In this document: positions 16,561 through 25,539 of the stretch, one piece after another | How the letters are laid out: every line of letters starts with the position of its first letter | Position numbering within the stretch: the first letter of the stretch is position 1 | Assembly (NCBI RefSeq): GCF_003611275.1 | Contig: NZ_CP020694.1 | Span: 744,001 to 808,000 of the forward strand | Direction of reading: 5' to 3' | DNA length: 64,000 nt | DNA from: Sulfitobacter sp. D7 | Lineage (GTDB): Bacteria; Pseudomonadota; Alphaproteobacteria; Rhodobacterales; Rhodobacteraceae | Made by a program: the position numbers and the translations under genes | The notes under the pieces: model-generated | The model's input: the letters and a program-made list of their open reading frames with translations, nothing else | Told to the model about the DNA's origin: nothing | The model's database searches: none

Positions 16561-17375
16561 GACAGTGCCTCCTTCAAGGTTGCGCGGCCGAGCTGCCGGA
16601 CCAGATCGCGGCGGTAGCGGGCGGTCGCATGCAGGTCGTCGCGGGCCTGCAAATGCCAGGCGAACTCGTTCAACCGGTCATCGAGTCCTTGCGCGTCTGC
16701 GGGCAGATCGAGCGTGCGGGGCGTGTCGGCGACGCCGCCCACGCTCAGCGTGGCGGTGCCATCGGGTCGGGCGATGGCGGCGCAGGCGACGATGGCGAAA
16801 TCACCATGGCGGCGGGCCACTTCGCGGAAGGCATATCCGGTGCCTGTCTGGCGGCCCGGGAAAGTGACCGAGGCGATCATCTCGCCGGGGGTTAGGTCGG
16901 TGGACATCATGCCCTGGAAGAAATCGCGCGCCGCGACGGCACGCGTCTTGCGGCGGCGGCGCAGGATAACGGAACCGCCGAGCGCGATCAGGCAGAGCGG
17001 CAGCTCTGCGCTGGGATCGGCATGGGCGACAGAACCGCAAACCGTGCCGCGATTGCGCAGTTGCGTGTGTCCGACCCATGGCAGCGCGGCGCGCACCAGC
17101 GGCAAGCGATCCGCCAGATCCGGCCAGCGTTCAAGCGTGCTCTGGCGCACGGCGGCCCCGATGGTGACGTTATCGCCCTTGGCCTCGATCCGTGACAGCT
17201 CCGGGATGCGAGTGATGTCAACGAGTGTGGCAGGGCGCGCGAGGCGCATGTTCAGCATCGGCATCAGCGACTGGCCGCCCGCGATGACCCGGGCCTCGGT
17301 GCCACCCTGATGCAGTGCTTCCAGCGCTTCGCCCATCTCCGTGGCGGCGACATAGTCGAATGGGGCGGGCTTCAT
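16548..17375 (-). CDS. hmfB: FAD subunit of molybdenum hydroxylase, probable HmfB
   Basis: 275 aa, the medium FAD-binding subunit. FAD-loop motifs are AGGQSLMPMLNMRLARPATL (about residues 34-53) and TVCGSVAHADPSAELP near 110-125. The ATG at 17375 overlaps the large-subunit stop as ATGA and GGAGG sits 6 nt upstream, which fixes the start; the ORF extends 25 codons beyond. It has no extra 4Fe-4S insertion, unlike the medium subunit of 4-hydroxybenzoyl-CoA reductase. This favours a hydroxylating enzyme over a reductive one. Confidence 0.8.
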   Translation of the reverse strand: MKPAPFDYVAATEMGEALEALHQGGTEARVIAGGQSLMPMLNMRLARPATLVDITRIPELSRIEAKGDNVTIGAAVRQSTLERWPDLADRLPLVRAALPWVGHTQLRNRGTVCGSVAHADPSAELPLCLIALGGSVILRRRRKTRAVAARDFFQGMMSTDLTPGEMIASVTFPGRQTGTGYAFREVARRHGDFAIVACAAIARPDGTATLSVGGVADTPRTLDLPADAQGLDDRLNEFAWHLQARDDLHATARYRRDLVRQLGRATLKEALSCRD

Positions 17376-20353
17376 GACCGGCCTCCTTTCGTTATGCGGT
17401 GGAAAAGGCCCATGAGCCGCGCCAAAGGCCCGGTGCCCGCGCCGCCGCAATGGCGGGCCAGCGCGCGGAAGAACTCGCCGATCACGACCTTGGCCGCGCC
17501 GTCCAGAAGCCGCCCGCCGACCGAGGCGACCTTGCCGCCGATCTCGGCCTCGTAGCGGTAGGCGATCTCAGTGCCGTCGTCGGTGTCGGTCAGTGTGATG
17601 CGGCCATGTCCGCCACCGGTGCCAAGCGCGCCGACAACTTGGCCCGACAGTGTCACGGCGTTGGGCGGGTCGAGGTCCGACAATTCAATATCGGCCTTGT
17701 AGCGGCCCCGGACCGGCCCGACGCCCAGCGTCACATCCGCTTTGAAGCGTGTCTCGCCGACCTTCTGCACGCCGTGCGAGCCGGGAATAATTGCATCGAG
17801 CGTCGCGGGATCCAGCAGCATCTGCCAGACATCGGTGCGGCTGGCCTGCACCACGGCGCGGCCTTCGCCCGTGAGCTTGCGCCCACCCACCGTGGCCTCG
17901 GCCTTCGTCTCGGGCACCGGGCTTTTCGGGCTGGGCTCGTCGCCGAAGATACACGCCGCGAGCTTGGACGCGGTCACTGGGAGGACGATATCTGGTGCAT
18001 CGCCTTCGGGGGCCAGCGCGTCGGCCACGGCATTGGCGATGCAGACGGGTGTCGACATACAGTTGCCTTCGCCCACGCCCTTGGCACCGAGCGGAGTGAA
18101 GGGCGACGGCGTCTCGTGATGCAGGATGACTGGTTCGGGCACCTCGATCACCGTGGGCAAGAGGTAATCGGCCAGCGTGCCAGACTGGAATGATCCGTCC
18201 GCACCGTAGGCATATTCCTCAAGGAACGCCGCGCCGACCGCCTGAGCAAAGCCCCCGCGCACCTGTCCTTCCACCATGGCGGGATGCAGGATGCGCCCGC
18301 AATCGTGCATAGTCACATATCGGTCGATCTTGGGCTCGGCGGTCTCGTGGTCGATCTCGACCCCGCAGAAATCGAAGATGAATCCGTGACAGAGCGAGGA
18401 GTTAATCCCGTCCTCGGATGTCGGGGCCTCCAGTTCGGGCGGGCTCCAATAGACCGTCTCGCGCAGGGTCTGATCCACGCCGTCCGGCAGGGTGCCTGGC
18501 GACCAGTGCGCCGTGGCGGCGACCCGCGCGAAGGACAGGCTGTTGTCAGGATTGTCCCTGGCTTGTATGCGGCCCGCCTCGAAGGACACGTCCTCGAGCG
18601 CAATGTTCAGCTGCGTGGCCGCGACCTTTGCCAGCTTTTCGCGCAGCCGCGTTGCTGCGATCTCGGTCGCACCAGCGACCGCCGGGGCAAAGCGCGAGGC
18701 GTAGTTGCCCGAGGCGATGGACCAGGCATCGCGCATTGTGTCCACATCGGCCAGAACGCGCACCGCCTCCATCGGCAGGCCGAACTTGTCGGCCACGACC
18801 TGCGCCAGCACGGTCCGGTGGCCTTGACCCTGCGGGACCGAGGCGACCTTAACCGTAACCGAGCCGAGCGGGTCGATTGCGATGGTTGCGGTTGCCTGCG
18901 CGCCATTCTTGGGCCCCGCTTTGGCACGCTCTTCAGGGGTCAGGACGGTGGTGATGTAGCCCATATTCGACACCGAAGGCTCAACAACGCAGGCAAAGCC
19001 GATGCCATACCGTCGGCCTTCGGCGCGGGCCTTGTCGCGGCGGGCGTAAAGCTCGGCCAGACCGCCTTCGGCGACCGCGCGGTCCAGCACCGTGGCGTAA
19101 TCGCCCGAGTCGTAGAGCGCACCGCTTGCCGTGCGGTAGGGAAACGCCCCGGCAGGGATGAGGTTGCGGCGGATGACCTCCAGCCGGTCCAGCCCAAGCT
19201 GCCGGGCGATGGCATCCATCAGCCGCTCCAGCGCGAAATAGATTTGTGGGCCGCCAAAGCCGCGGTTAAGGCCCGTTGGCGTCTTGTTCGTAAGCACGAC
19301 ACGATTGCGGATCGCCAGATTCTGGATGTCGTAGGCACCGGTCATGTTGCCGTGCATCCGGTAGAGCGTAGCAGGCTCCGGCGCGCGCAGATGGGCACCG
19401 CAATCCTCGATCTGATCCCAATCAAGTGCGGTGATCCGGCCATCCGCCTCAACCGCCGCTTCAATCCGGGTCTGCCGATTGGTCGCAGAAACGCTGGCAG
19501 ACAGATGCTCCAGCCGGTCCTCGATCCACTTGACCGGCGCGCCCGCGATGCGCGCGGCGATGCCTGCGAGAATCATGTAGGGAAAGACGCCCTGCTTGAT
19601 CCCGAACGAGCCACCGGAATCGGGCGGTGTGCGCAGCCGCAGCCGGTTGCCCGGCACGTTCAGCGACCGGGCCACCACCGCGTGGATTGAGAAAGGGCCC
19701 TGGAAATTCGCGGTGACGTCATAGGCATCCTCGCCCGGCTCGTAGCTGGCGATCACGCCGTAGGTTTCGATGGGGGTGCAGGCGCTGCGCGGATAGGTAA
19801 CGTCGATGCCAATCCGGCTCGAGGCAGCCTCGAACGCCGCTTCGGGATCGCCGTAGCGGAAGCGCCTTTCGTTAATGAGGTTTCCGCCGAGGCTGGAATG
19901 AAGCACCGGCGCATCGTCCGAGAGCGCCGCGACGGGATCGACCACTGCGCCGAGCGGGCCATAGTCAACCGCGACCAGATCTGCGGCATCCTCGGCCAAG
20001 TAGCGGTCGGTTGCCACGACCATGACCAGCGGTTCGCCGACATAGCGCACGCGATCCACCGCCATCGGCCAGCATTCGACATCGGCCTTCACGCCTACGG
20101 TCATCGACCGGGTGCGTGCGGCGACGTCCTGTCCGGTGATGACGGCGACGACGCCGGGCGCGCGGGCCGCCTCGGCGGTGTCGATCGACCGGATGTCGGC
20201 GTGTCCGTGCGGCGACCGCACGAAGGCCAACGCCAGCGTTCCGGGTGCCACCGGCAGATCGTCGATGTAACGCCCGTGCCCCGACAGGAGTGCCGGATCC
20301 TCGACGCGTGCGACCGAGCGGCCGACGAGTAGTTCTGTAACGGTATCTTTCAT
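17372..20353 (-). CDS. hmfA: Molybdenum hydroxylase large subunit with CoxG domain, probable 2-furoyl-CoA dehydrogenase HmfA
   Basis: 993 aa, longer than the usual 750-800. Residues 1-760 are the molybdopterin-cytosine-dinucleotide-binding large subunit: GRYIDDLPVAPGTLALAFVR at the N-terminus, GGSFGIKQGVFPY, LNRGFGGPQIYFALER, and GAKGVGEG with the catalytic Glu near 762. Residues from about 823 form a CoxG/SRPBCC domain (TRFKADVTLGVGPVRGRYKA, ALGTGGGHGRI). The CO-dehydrogenase active-site loop is absent. In the furoate pathway this enzyme hydroxylates 2-furoyl-CoA at C5. Substrate is inferred from synteny. GGGAGGAG precedes the ATG. It is the first gene of a six-gene operon and follows the AraC gene by 115 nt. 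Confidence 0.75.
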   Translation of the reverse strand: MKDTVTELLVGRSVARVEDPALLSGHGRYIDDLPVAPGTLALAFVRSPHGHADIRSIDTAEAARAPGVVAVITGQDVAARTRSMTVGVKADVECWPMAVDRVRYVGEPLVMVVATDRYLAEDAADLVAVDYGPLGAVVDPVAALSDDAPVLHSSLGGNLINERRFRYGDPEAAFEAASSRIGIDVTYPRSACTPIETYGVIASYEPGEDAYDVTANFQGPFSIHAVVARSLNVPGNRLRLRTPPDSGGSFGIKQGVFPYMILAGIAARIAGAPVKWIEDRLEHLSASVSATNRQTRIEAAVEADGRITALDWDQIEDCGAHLRAPEPATLYRMHGNMTGAYDIQNLAIRNRVVLTNKTPTGLNRGFGGPQIYFALERLMDAIARQLGLDRLEVIRRNLIPAGAFPYRTASGALYDSGDYATVLDRAVAEGGLAELYARRDKARAEGRRYGIGFACVVEPSVSNMGYITTVLTPEERAKAGPKNGAQATATIAIDPLGSVTVKVASVPQGQGHRTVLAQVVADKFGLPMEAVRVLADVDTMRDAWSIASGNYASRFAPAVAGATEIAATRLREKLAKVAATQLNIALEDVSFEAGRIQARDNPDNSLSFARVAATAHWSPGTLPDGVDQTLRETVYWSPPELEAPTSEDGINSSLCHGFIFDFCGVEIDHETAEPKIDRYVTMHDCGRILHPAMVEGQVRGGFAQAVGAAFLEEYAYGADGSFQSGTLADYLLPTVIEVPEPVILHHETPSPFTPLGAKGVGEGNCMSTPVCIANAVADALAPEGDAPDIVLPVTASKLAACIFGDEPSPKSPVPETKAEATVGGRKLTGEGRAVVQASRTDVWQMLLDPATLDAIIPGSHGVQKVGETRFKADVTLGVGPVRGRYKADIELSDLDPPNAVTLSGQVVGALGTGGGHGRITLTDTDDGTEIAYRYEAEIGGKVASVGGRLLDGAAKVVIGEFFRALARHCGGAGTGPLARLMGLFHRITKGGRS

Positions 20354-20468
20354 GTCTCCTCCCGGCTTGGCATGGGCAAGCCCTTGGGAAAGAACGTTAG
20401 GCGCGCATCCGCAGGCCCTGCGATCCCCCCAGGTCTCGGACCTTACCGAGGAGTCTCAAAAACAGGGG

Positions 20469-21323
20469 TCAGCCGCTGTCGCGAAGCGCCGAGACATCGC
20501 GGAAGGTGCTCGGCGAGGAGCCAGCATGGTCGTGGAAGAAGCGCGAGAAATGCGCCGGCACTGAGAAGCCCAAATCGACAGAGATGTCGGTGAAGCTGCG
20601 GGTGTCGTTTGCGACTGCCTGCACCGCGCGCTCCACTCGCTGGGTGTTCAGATAGACACGCGGAGAAATGCCGGTCTCGGCCTCAAACAACCGGAAGAAA
20701 TGCGCGCGGGACACGCCGCTTTCGCGTGCCAACCACTCCATCGAAGGAATGCGAGCCGGGTCCGCTCGCATCAAGGCCTGAGCCCGCGCGATCCGCCGGT
20801 CGGGCGCGCGCATTGCTGTGGCCCGCGCCCGGAGCGACGGCTGCACCTCGCGCCAAAGCGCCAGCCGCTCGATGATCGCAACCATTAGCTGCCCGATAAG
20901 ACGTTCATGTGCTGCGGCGCCGCCTGGGTCCTGCACCATCGCCTCGGCGGTCTCGCCGACCTGACGGCGGATCTGCGGGGTGATGGCACCGCCCGGATGT
21001 GGGAAAAAACCCGGTCCCGCACTCGCTTCCCAATTGTCGCGAAACGCACGCAGCCAAATCGGTTCAATGTAAAGCGCGAGGATGATCGTCGGCGGCTGGC
21101 CTGCGCGGTGCACGTAGCTGTGGTGCTCCCAAGCGTTGATGAGCACGGCGCTTTCATCGGTTAGCGCCACGCACCGCCCGCCCACATCAAACTCGGTATC
21201 GGCACCCTCGACCTTCAGCAGCACGTGGCATTGCGCATGGGCATGCTTGACGAGGGGACGGTCCATATCAAGGAGAGCGACCCGCCCGAACGTCCCGATA
21301 GCGATCCTCAGAGCAGACGACAT
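20469..21323 (-). CDS. AraC-family regulator, probable activator of the hmf operon
   Basis: 284 aa. The N-terminal half is a cupin-like effector domain (HAQCHVLLKVEGADTEFDVG). The C-terminal 100 residues carry two helix-turn-helix units (IPSMEWLARESGVSRAHFFR then FTDISVDLGFSVPAHFSRFF), followed by the usual SPSTFR ending. It lies directly upstream of hmfA in the same direction with 115 nt between. That gap contains an inverted repeat AGGTC-CGA-GACCT near 20440, a candidate operator. I infer it senses the acid or its CoA ester and activates the operon. Family is certain, target is inferred. Confidence 0.85.
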   Translation of the reverse strand: MSSALRIAIGTFGRVALLDMDRPLVKHAHAQCHVLLKVEGADTEFDVGGRCVALTDESAVLINAWEHHSYVHRAGQPPTIILALYIEPIWLRAFRDNWEASAGPGFFPHPGGAITPQIRRQVGETAEAMVQDPGGAAAHERLIGQLMVAIIERLALWREVQPSLRARATAMRAPDRRIARAQALMRADPARIPSMEWLARESGVSRAHFFRLFEAETGISPRVYLNTQRVERAVQAVANDTRSFTDISVDLGFSVPAHFSRFFHDHAGSSPSTFRDVSALRDSG

Positions 21324-22156
21324 CAGGGATCGTTACCAGTTTTCGCGAACCTGTCAATCTCGCTCGGCTGCAGGTATCGTGACGGTTAGGCGTTTCAGAA
21401 CATCGTCTACGGCACTTGATCAGGCTGTAACTGAACGCGATTTGCGGTTGGCGGATACGACGCCTGTTCAATGTGGTCGCAATCTGGTCGGCTTAATAAT
21501 TCTGTTTCTTTGGTGCGGAAATCGCTCCGCTTAGCGCAAATGCACTTCGCTATGCGCAAAACCCCTTCGGCGACACAGAAGCCATTTCCTTTCAGTCGCA
21601 TGGAAATTTGAGCTTCTTCCAAATCTCAGTCGTGTGAGCGGAGCAGAGCCTTACATCGACAAGCGTAGTCACAGATGAAACTGTCAAATACCGAATGATT
21701 GAATAGAAAGAGAAGGCTGAGCACTGGTCGTTGGCTGCGCTGGCAACGAACGTCAGCTCCGGGCCGTTCTTGCTGGTCCTGCTGATGCCGCACCTGCGAA
21801 AAAGTCTGCCCCTCACGCGGACAATTTGGGCTCATTCCGGCCTTTGGCCGCACAATGCATGAAAGTCCGGTTTGGGCCGTGAGCGACGTCGCCAGTGACG
21901 GCTGAAACCGCAGATGCCGCGTTGCGGAGAATGGCAGGAACGAGCCCACTTTGCCGCTTTTCGACAGCGCAGCTAAAGTCTGTTACCGTGGTGAGAGGCG
22001 ACGATGATCAAAAGCGCCTTGGATATTAAACAGGGTTTATTGAAGCGCCAAACGAAGAATTTGTGAGCTCTCCAACGTTTTTTTTCGGGAGGCGTGCGAA
22101 AATCTACTTGGTTAATGCATTTCATAACTCATGCGAGAATTTCGTAATTCTATAGA
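21324..22156. other. Long non-coding region with decayed repeat-like DNA
   Basis: About 830 bases without a supported gene. The promoter of the AraC gene should lie near 21330-21420. From about 21710 to 21960 the sequence (for example AAGTCCGGTTTGGGCC at 21863-21878) resembles the segment near 24863, which reads GAGTCCGGTATGGGCC. This suggests copies of one dispersed, diverged element. Short ORFs here have no start signals or motifs. Confidence 0.4.
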
Positions 22157-23206
22157 TTATTTATCCAGACTTTTCCGCGCCAACGCGCTGATCAGATCCG
22201 TGCGTGTGACGATCCCTATTAGTTGACCGCGCTCTAAGACGGGGACGGCGTCAACAGCTCCGTCAGCCATCTGGGGAAGCAGCGCCGACAAGGGGGTGTC
22301 TGCGGTTGCACGTGGTCCGCCGACGCTCATGATATCAGTTGCTTGCACAGGTATTTCACGGCGGCGGTCAAGCAGTCGGTGTAATGCCTTCCCGAAGCCG
22401 CGCTTGAGGCGCAAACTATCCTCACGAGCCCGGTCGATGAGATGTATTTGAAAGATAACCCCCAGAAATCGGTCTGCACCCCCTACGACCGGCAATGCTG
22501 TAAACCGGTAACGCCGGAACAAATCTGCTATCTCTGTTAAAGGCGTTTCCGGCTGAACCGTAATCAGATTGTGCGACATGATATCAGCGGCGACCGTTGG
22601 CCCCGACCTTTGGGCTGCCACCTGCATTTCCGCAGCACCAAGCAAGCGCGCCAGATCCTCGACTCCAAGATTGAAAGATTGTTTATAGCGGCCCAAAATG
22701 TCGGACAGTTCTGCCTCAGTTAATCCAAGACGCTTCATTGGCTCAAGGTCTTGCGTCCCATAACGGTTAGGATCATCGAACTGGCGGAATGGATAGTGTC
22801 GCCCTGTCATGCGTCCGTATACCATGGCAATAAGGACCAAAACGACCGTGCCGATCCCAATCGGCATAAGGGCAAAATAAAACCCTAACTCCTGCACCGC
22901 GTCAGGGCTCATTGCTACTGTCATCGCGACGGCACCAGCCGGTGGGTGTAACGCACGACACAGTATAGTCACGGTAATTGCCAAGCCCACAGCTAAAGCA
23001 ATACGTAGAACGGGGTCCTGCACGACCAGACATACCGCAACACCGACCAAGGAGGCGGTAACGTTGCCGATAATCGCCGACCACGGTTGAGCCAGCGGGC
23101 TGTTCGGAACGGCAAAAAGAAGAACCGAACTCGCTCCGAACGGCGCGACCAAATATAAGCCAAGCGTCAAATCAATCCTTGGTGCGAGAACAAAGGCTCC
23201 AGCCAA
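22157..23206 (-). CDS. HPP-family membrane protein with CBS pair (5' end unclear)
   Basis: 349 aa from the first in-frame TTG. The N-terminal half has about four membrane helices and the family motif ALHPPAGAVAMTVAMSP. The C-terminal half has two CBS domains (DIMSHNLITVQPETPLTEIA and DIMSVGGPRATADTPLSALL), which usually bind adenosine nucleotides. HPP proteins are linked to nitrite transport in plants and cyanobacteria; the bacterial role is poorly known. Odd: recognisable family sequence continues upstream in frame (SHLGSFGPAVAKSSPVEALR) to about 23338, but no ATG, GTG or TTG occurs before the TAA there. Either a CTG start is used or a frameshift has removed the true start. Confidence 0.75.
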   Translation of the reverse strand: MAGAFVLAPRIDLTLGLYLVAPFGASSVLLFAVPNSPLAQPWSAIIGNVTASLVGVAVCLVVQDPVLRIALAVGLAITVTILCRALHPPAGAVAMTVAMSPDAVQELGFYFALMPIGIGTVVLVLIAMVYGRMTGRHYPFRQFDDPNRYGTQDLEPMKRLGLTEAELSDILGRYKQSFNLGVEDLARLLGAAEMQVAAQRSGPTVAADIMSHNLITVQPETPLTEIADLFRRYRFTALPVVGGADRFLGVIFQIHLIDRAREDSLRLKRGFGKALHRLLDRRREIPVQATDIMSVGGPRATADTPLSALLPQMADGAVDAVPVLERGQLIGIVTRTDLISALARKSLDK

Positions 23207-23535
23207 AGCAAGCCCGACGAATGCACCAAGGCCCGCTCGAAGGGCTTCGACAGGCGAACTTTTCGCGACGGCAGGACCAAATGAACCAAGATGAGACAGA
23301 GCAAGAACTTTCAGTTTGCGGTAGGCTCGCTCTTTCAGAAATTAAGAAAATTGGCAACGCCTGCAAAGTCTGCACTACGAACCTAAAACCCCTATAACGT
23401 CTGATCCTCTATTTGCAGCTGTGGCGAAGGTCAGCTGTGAGCCCTTATCCACTGATGCTGCATGATGCATGAATGTCAACTTTTCAGGACATTACTGTTG
23501 TTGCTCCGCTCCATCCTATCTGCTTTTGTCGGCCC

Positions 23536-24726
23536 ATGCTGAACGCTGCCATCCTCGCAACAGTCACGCTCGCTGGGGCGATATTGATTTGGCCCCGTGT
23601 TGCCAATTCTATTGTCTGGCGCGCGACAATAACGCCTTTGGCTTCGATTATCGGCAGCGGTTTTCTGGTTCTTGGGCCAATCCTTGATGTTAGTTACGGG
23701 GGGTATGCACCGCTGGTCATGGTTGGCCTGTGTATGGTGGCCTATCTATTTGGAAGCGCGATCCGGTTTAATATTGCCGACATTGAAACGAGACCTGCCG
23801 CATCACGATTGACCGACGGACTTGAAACCATGGCGTCCATCGTGCTTGCGTTCGCGTTCATTGTGTCTGTTGCCTACTACCTCAACCTGTTTGGTGCATT
23901 TGGAGTGAGCCTGACGGAGCTTGACGACCAGTTTCACGCGAAATTACTGACCACGGCGGTCTTCACATTGATCCTCTTCACAGGATTGACCCGAGGCTTT
24001 TCAGCGCTTGAACGCATGGAGCAGGTTTCAGTGTGTCTGAAACTGATGATCATCGCGGGTCTTTTGCTCGGCCTTATGGTGCATTTTGGCGAGGCCACAG
24101 GCCGAGGTGCATTGCAGTTCGATGCGCCGCGGGTCACCGGATGGGCGAGCCTTACACTGATGGCGGGTTTGATCGTAACTGTTCAAGGTTTCGAAACGTC
24201 ACGCTACCTTGGATCGACCTACGATGCGCGAATGCGTATCCAGTCGATGCAGTTGGCACAGTGGATATCTACAGTCATTTACTGCATCTACATTGTGCTT
24301 CTGACCTATGCGTTCGAAAGTGATCCTCTGTCTTTAGACGAGACGGCGATTATTGATTTGATGCAGATTGTCGCACCGATTTTGCCGCTATTGCTGGTTA
24401 TCGCTGCGCTTAGCGCCCAATTCAGCGCAGCAATTGCGGACACCAGCGGGTCGGGTGGCCTGATTACCGAGGTTTCCAAAGGTGCGATTAAGGAGCGTGT
24501 GGCGTATGCGCTACTGGTTGGCATTGGGGTCTTGCTGACATGGACCGCAAATATCTTCGAGATAATCAGCTATGCCTCGCGGGCTTTCGCGCTTTATTAT
24601 GCTCTACAGGCCGGCATCGCGGCTATCCGTGCATGGCGAGGCAATCACCTTGCGAAAGCAACCCTCTTTGGCGGTGTGGCACTGTTAGGCGTTGCAATCG
24701 CGGCATTTGGAACACCGGTCGAGTAA
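23536..24726 (+). CDS. Polytopic membrane protein, APC-like transporter
   Basis: About 396 aa with some ten hydrophobic segments. Notable stretches are TPLASIIGSGFLVLGPILDV early and LTLMAGLIVTVQGFETSRYL in the middle. The second resembles the broken helix of amino-acid-permease-fold transporters. I could not place it in a named family, so the substrate is unknown. The ATG at 23536 starts just before the first membrane helix; an ATG at 23473 is also in frame. Neither has a clear ribosome-binding site. It is divergent from the HPP gene with about 330 nt between the translation starts. Confidence 0.6.
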   Translation: MLNAAILATVTLAGAILIWPRVANSIVWRATITPLASIIGSGFLVLGPILDVSYGGYAPLVMVGLCMVAYLFGSAIRFNIADIETRPAASRLTDGLETMASIVLAFAFIVSVAYYLNLFGAFGVSLTELDDQFHAKLLTTAVFTLILFTGLTRGFSALERMEQVSVCLKLMIIAGLLLGLMVHFGEATGRGALQFDAPRVTGWASLTLMAGLIVTVQGFETSRYLGSTYDARMRIQSMQLAQWISTVIYCIYIVLLTYAFESDPLSLDETAIIDLMQIVAPILPLLLVIAALSAQFSAAIADTSGSGGLITEVSKGAIKERVAYALLVGIGVLLTWTANIFEIISYASRAFALYYALQAGIAAIRAWRGNHLAKATLFGGVALLGVAIAAFGTPVE

Positions 24727-24916
24727 AAGCGGACGCTCCACAAAGCGACATCAATGTCGCCTACGTCCCGCGTTGCAGTCATCAAGCGTGCGGAAATGCT
24801 ACGCTTGTGCGGCAATGTCCGCTTTGCGTGCTGCAACCGCAGCATCAAATAAGGGCGTCGAGAGTCCGGTATGGGCCGGATGCCGTCGTGACCCACGAAG
24901 GATATTCGTTATGGCG
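24727..24916. other. Short non-coding stretch with repeat-like relic
   Basis: No gene seen. The stretch 24740-24890 carries GAGTCCGGTATGGGCC, closely matching a segment at 21863, and similar diverged text. Confidence 0.35.
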
Positions 24917-25240
24917 TCAACACTTTTGCGACCGCAACCCATGACCCATCCGCTTAGCTGGTTCGACCTCGGCCTCGCCGCGCAATGGCCATGTCTGTGT
25001 GAGGCCCTTGATGATCACAAAAGGGCGGTGTCAGAACCACCCAGCCCGGTCGCTGCTGCGGCCCGAAACGCGACGTCGGCCTTGTGGCGTTCAAGGAGTG
25101 CGCGAAGGGGCAGACTGCCGGGCTCGGCGGCCACGGCAGCATGAAAAAGACAGCCATGTGATGTCTCGGTTTTCATCCATTTACCGATGCGCGAAAGGAT
25201 CGCGTCGAGCCCCTTTTCAGCCTCTTATGATAGATTGTCG
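24917..25240 (-). pseudogene. TetR/AcrR regulator C-terminal fragment
   Basis: On the minus strand the frame reads EAEKGLDAILSRIGKWMKTE, then TSHGCLFHAAVAAEPGSLPL and RALLERHKADVAFRAAAATG. This matches the ligand-binding half of a TetR-family repressor (the GCLF motif is typical). After SDTALL a one-base shift continues VIIKGLTQTWPLRGEAEVEP to a stop at 24917. The DNA-binding half is missing and the IS66 remnant follows at the 5' side, so insertion probably truncated it. It is non-functional. Confidence 0.6.
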
Positions 25241-25244
25241 CAAA

Positions 25245-25500
25245 CAAAGGCAAAATAGCGCTGGTGCCTGGAGCTGGACAACAACACCGCCGAACGGGCG
25301 ATGCGATCCGTCGCAAATACTATCTGTTTGTAGGATCATCAAATGCCGGCAAGGCCGCCGCAATCGCCTACACCCTGATCGAAACCGCCAAGCTGAACGG
25401 TATCGATCCGCAGGCATGGCTGGCCGATACCCTTGCCCGCATTCCAGACTACAAGATCAACCGTGTCGATGATCTGCTGCAATGGATAACCACACCGTAG
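25245..25500 (+). pseudogene. IS66-family transposase C-terminal remnant
   Basis: Two plus-strand frames together give LELDNNTAERAMRSVA and then RKYYLFVGSSNAGKAAAIAY, TLIETAKLNGIDPQAWLADT and LARIPDYKINRVDDLLQWIT, ending in TAG at 25500. This is the C-terminus of the IS66 TnpC transposase. A frameshift joins the two parts and the rest of the element, including tnpA and tnpB, is absent. Confidence 0.8.
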
Positions 25501-25539
25501 GGCAGTCAGGCCGGACGCTTACGTTCCAACGATGCTCAT

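Noticed and set aside
17372..17375. CO dehydrogenase (coxMSL) reading of the island molybdenum enzyme
   Set aside because: The Cys-containing active-site loop of form I CO dehydrogenase is absent; the equivalent place reads LNRGFGGPQ. The ligase and crotonase neighbours also argue for a CoA-ester substrate.
16548..17375. 4-hydroxybenzoyl-CoA reductase reading of the same operon
   Set aside because: The FAD subunit is 275 aa and has no insertion with extra cysteines for a 4Fe-4S cluster, which that reductase needs.
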